Shown here: positions 62,609 to 64,000 of the stretch, one piece after another
How the letters are laid out: each line of letters opens with the position of its first letter
Position numbering within the stretch: the stretch's first letter is position 1
Origin: Algoriella xinjiangensis
GTDB lineage: Bacteria > Bacteroidota > Bacteroidia > Flavobacteriales > Weeksellaceae
Assembly: GCF_900115015.1 (NCBI RefSeq)
Contig: NZ_FOUZ01000003.1
Location: 1-64,000, forward strand
Length of the DNA: 64,000 bases
Reading direction: 5' to 3'
Translations under genes and position numbers: made by a program
The notes under the pieces: generated by a model
Told to the model about the DNA's origin: nothing
Seen by the model: the letters and a program-made list of their open reading frames with translations, nothing else
The model's database searches: none

Positions 62609-62699
62609 ACTCATCTATTGGCAATCTGGCTTATCAATAATTTGACTTACAGTTGCGCGACAGCTCGTGATTTGCACACGATTCCCCAAATATATGAGT
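62609..62699 (-). ncRNA. Cobalamin riboswitch (short form), no vitamin B12 gene downstream
   Basis: On the minus strand: GGGGAATCGTGTGCAAATCA, then CGAGCTGTCGCGCAACTGTAA in succession, and AAGCCAGATTGCC at the 3' side, the conserved core order of the cobalamin family. ACTCAT (from 62699) and ATGAGT (62609-62614) close a P1 stem of 6 bp, and the aptamer is only about 90 nt. Outer boxes of the long form are missing, as in the short class. The downstream reading is a small ORF and a thioesterase, not a transporter. Confidence 0.85.
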
Positions 62700-62711
62700 A
62701 CGAACAATGTG

Positions 62712-62719
62712 CAAATATA
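62712..62719 (-). promoter_or_regulatory. -7 box TATATTTG for the second riboswitch transcript
   Basis: On the minus strand TATATTTG ends 13 bases before the riboswitch P1 stem, which places transcription start at its 5' edge. Confidence 0.6.
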
Positions 62720-62816
62720 AGCTAGAATGATGAATTTTTGAGTTTTGATTTCGTTGGATTAAAATAAATCGTGTAAATTCATTTCTTTAAATTTAAGCAA
62801 TAACAGCAACAAACGA

Positions 62817-63968
62817 ATGAAAATAAAGCCTATAAAAGATTTGATTCATAATTTATCTGAATGGAAAGTCTTAGATCGTCAAACCAAGAATTTAACAAAT
62901 AAAGTCATTCAAGATGTAAATTTTATTCAACAAAACATTAATTGGGAAGATTATACACTTTGTAATACCACTTTTTTGGGTTGTCATTTTAAACAAAATG
63001 AAGCAATACATTTAATAGAACGTGGCGCTTTTGTTTATCCAAAATTTGCAGATATTCCGTACAATCCTTACCGTGGAAAACTGTATACATGGCAAGAATT
63101 GATGAAAGGTTATGATCCAAATGATGATCAAAGTACAGATTTAAAAATTTATAAACATTTTTCTAAACATAAATATAATCCACCATTATCAGAGGCTTTG
63201 GCGCAACGTTTACACGATCATTCTATTGACGATGGTTTGCGTAGAATATTAGAATATGATGATGCGGGTATGACAAAGAAAAAAGTTGTAGGTTTTATGG
63301 GTGGACATTCTACCGCTAGAAATTCTGAGTTTTATAACGAAACAGCAAAAGCTGCTAGACTTGCAACTAAAAAAGGATATTTTGTGGTAACTGGTGGTGG
63401 ACCTGGAATTATGGAAGCAGCTAATTTAGGGGCTTATATGGCAAATTATTCGAAAGAAGATTTAAAAATCGCAATTGATATTTTGGCTGATTTAGAGTTT
63501 ATTGACGACAATAAAACCGAGTATTTAGCCCGAAATTATATGACAAATGCTAAAAAAGTACTAGATCTTTATCCAAACGGATCCGAAAGTTTAGCTATAC
63601 CAACTTGGTTTTATGGTCATGAGCCAAGTAATTTATTTGCGACATATATTGCAAAATATTTTTCGAATAGTATTCGAGAAGATATGTTGTTAACAATTAG
63701 TTTATTTGGATTGGTTTATGCGCCTGGTAGCGCTGGAACAACACAAGAAATTTTTCAGGAAGCAGCTCAAAATCATTATGGTACATCAGGTTATTATAGT
63801 CCAATGATTTTTTTGAGTAAAAAACGATATGTAGAAGACACCGCAATATATTCAGTTTTACATCAATTGGCTGTTGGTAAAACGTATAAAGAATTACTTT
63901 TTTTGACAGATACTGCAGAATTAGCAATTGATTTTATAGAAAAACATCCACCAATACCAGCTAATTAA
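62817..63968 (+). CDS. LOG family protein (lysine-decarboxylase-like fold)
   Basis: A 383-residue protein. The Rossmann-like nucleotide site begins VVGFMGGHSTARNSEFYNET, with VVTGGGPGIMEAANLGAYMA, and later YAPGSAGTTQEIFQEAAQNH, equivalent to the PGGxGTxxE motif of LOG phosphoribohydrolases. It is longer than the 190-residue cytokinin-type LOG proteins because of an N-terminal extension of about 130 residues (SEWKVLDRQTKNLTNKVIQD). It probably cleaves nucleoside monophosphates or is a nucleotide-binding protein of this family. Its 5' region is divergent from the riboswitch transcript. The stop is at 63966-63968, near the end of the window. Confidence 0.85.
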   Translation: MKIKPIKDLIHNLSEWKVLDRQTKNLTNKVIQDVNFIQQNINWEDYTLCNTTFLGCHFKQNEAIHLIERGAFVYPKFADIPYNPYRGKLYTWQELMKGYDPNDDQSTDLKIYKHFSKHKYNPPLSEALAQRLHDHSIDDGLRRILEYDDAGMTKKKVVGFMGGHSTARNSEFYNETAKAARLATKKGYFVVTGGGPGIMEAANLGAYMANYSKEDLKIAIDILADLEFIDDNKTEYLARNYMTNAKKVLDLYPNGSESLAIPTWFYGHEPSNLFATYIAKYFSNSIREDMLLTISLFGLVYAPGSAGTTQEIFQEAAQNHYGTSGYYSPMIFLSKKRYVEDTAIYSVLHQLAVGKTYKELLFLTDTAELAIDFIEKHPPIPAN

Positions 63969-64000
63969 TAAAATTTATCATCTTATTTTGATAAAATGAG

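Overview
The window is low-GC DNA from a Bacteroidetes chromosome, most likely class Flavobacteriia. Evidence includes type IX secretion proteins (a PorZ-like protein and a C-terminal sorting domain), flavobacterial DUF families (DUF4296, DUF4271, DUF4252, DUF3109, DUF5686, a DUF6909-like protein), AQVGINT-type secreted proteins, TAnnTTTG -7 boxes and the absence of Shine-Dalgarno sequences. A tryptophanase points to an indole-producing Weeksellaceae-type organism (Empedobacter-like), but the genus is an inference.

Positions 1 to about 16,260 look like an integrated genomic island. Every intact gene from 518 to 16,013 is on the minus strand, and the rest of the window is mixed-strand housekeeping DNA. 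The right edge has a tyrosine recombinase (14679-16013) and, beyond it, a sequence like a tRNA 3' end followed by a terminator (16210-16260), a probable attachment site. The left end is not in the window. The island carries a type III restriction-modification operon (mod 9223-7568, res 7565-4875, plus an unknown third gene 4871-3915). Upstream is a coupled pair: a SNF2-family helicase (14348-11457) and a Schlafen/AlbA-type ATP-binding protein (11455-9794). A 570-bp repeat-rich spacer separates the two modules. Beyond the res operon lie an excisionase-like HTH protein, an unknown 485-aa protein, and a 461-aa protein whose motifs resemble the palm of family A DNA polymerases. At the far left is the 3' fragment of an outer-membrane barrel gene.

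From 16,500 to 31,200: three tandem paralogous secreted proteins, a previously untracked 44-aa membrane protein, a polyprenol-phosphate mannosyltransferase with a DUF4296 lipoprotein, DUF4271, hemD-like, recJ, rsmI, DUF4252, dxs, DUF3109, a DUF6909-like protein, a Gfo/Idh oxidoreductase and two hotdog thioesterases. From 31,300 to 37,100 there is a complete tripartite RND efflux operon. From 37,100 to 48,500: an HU/SPOR protein, dprA, PorZ-like, recO, a trans-sulfuration enzyme, paired lipoprotein paralogs, an alpha/beta hydrolase, tadA and rarD.

From 48,500 to 51,650 a cobalamin riboswitch controls a TonB-dependent receptor and a surface beta-propeller lipoprotein, which together look like a B12 uptake operon. 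The rest holds a TM2 protein, the pyruvate dehydrogenase E1 beta subunit, DUF5686, inorganic pyrophosphatase, a beta-helix T9SS cargo protein, an M28 peptidase, an HrgA-like HARE-HTH protein, tryptophanase, a third hotdog thioesterase preceded by an unexpected second cobalamin riboswitch, and a LOG-family protein.
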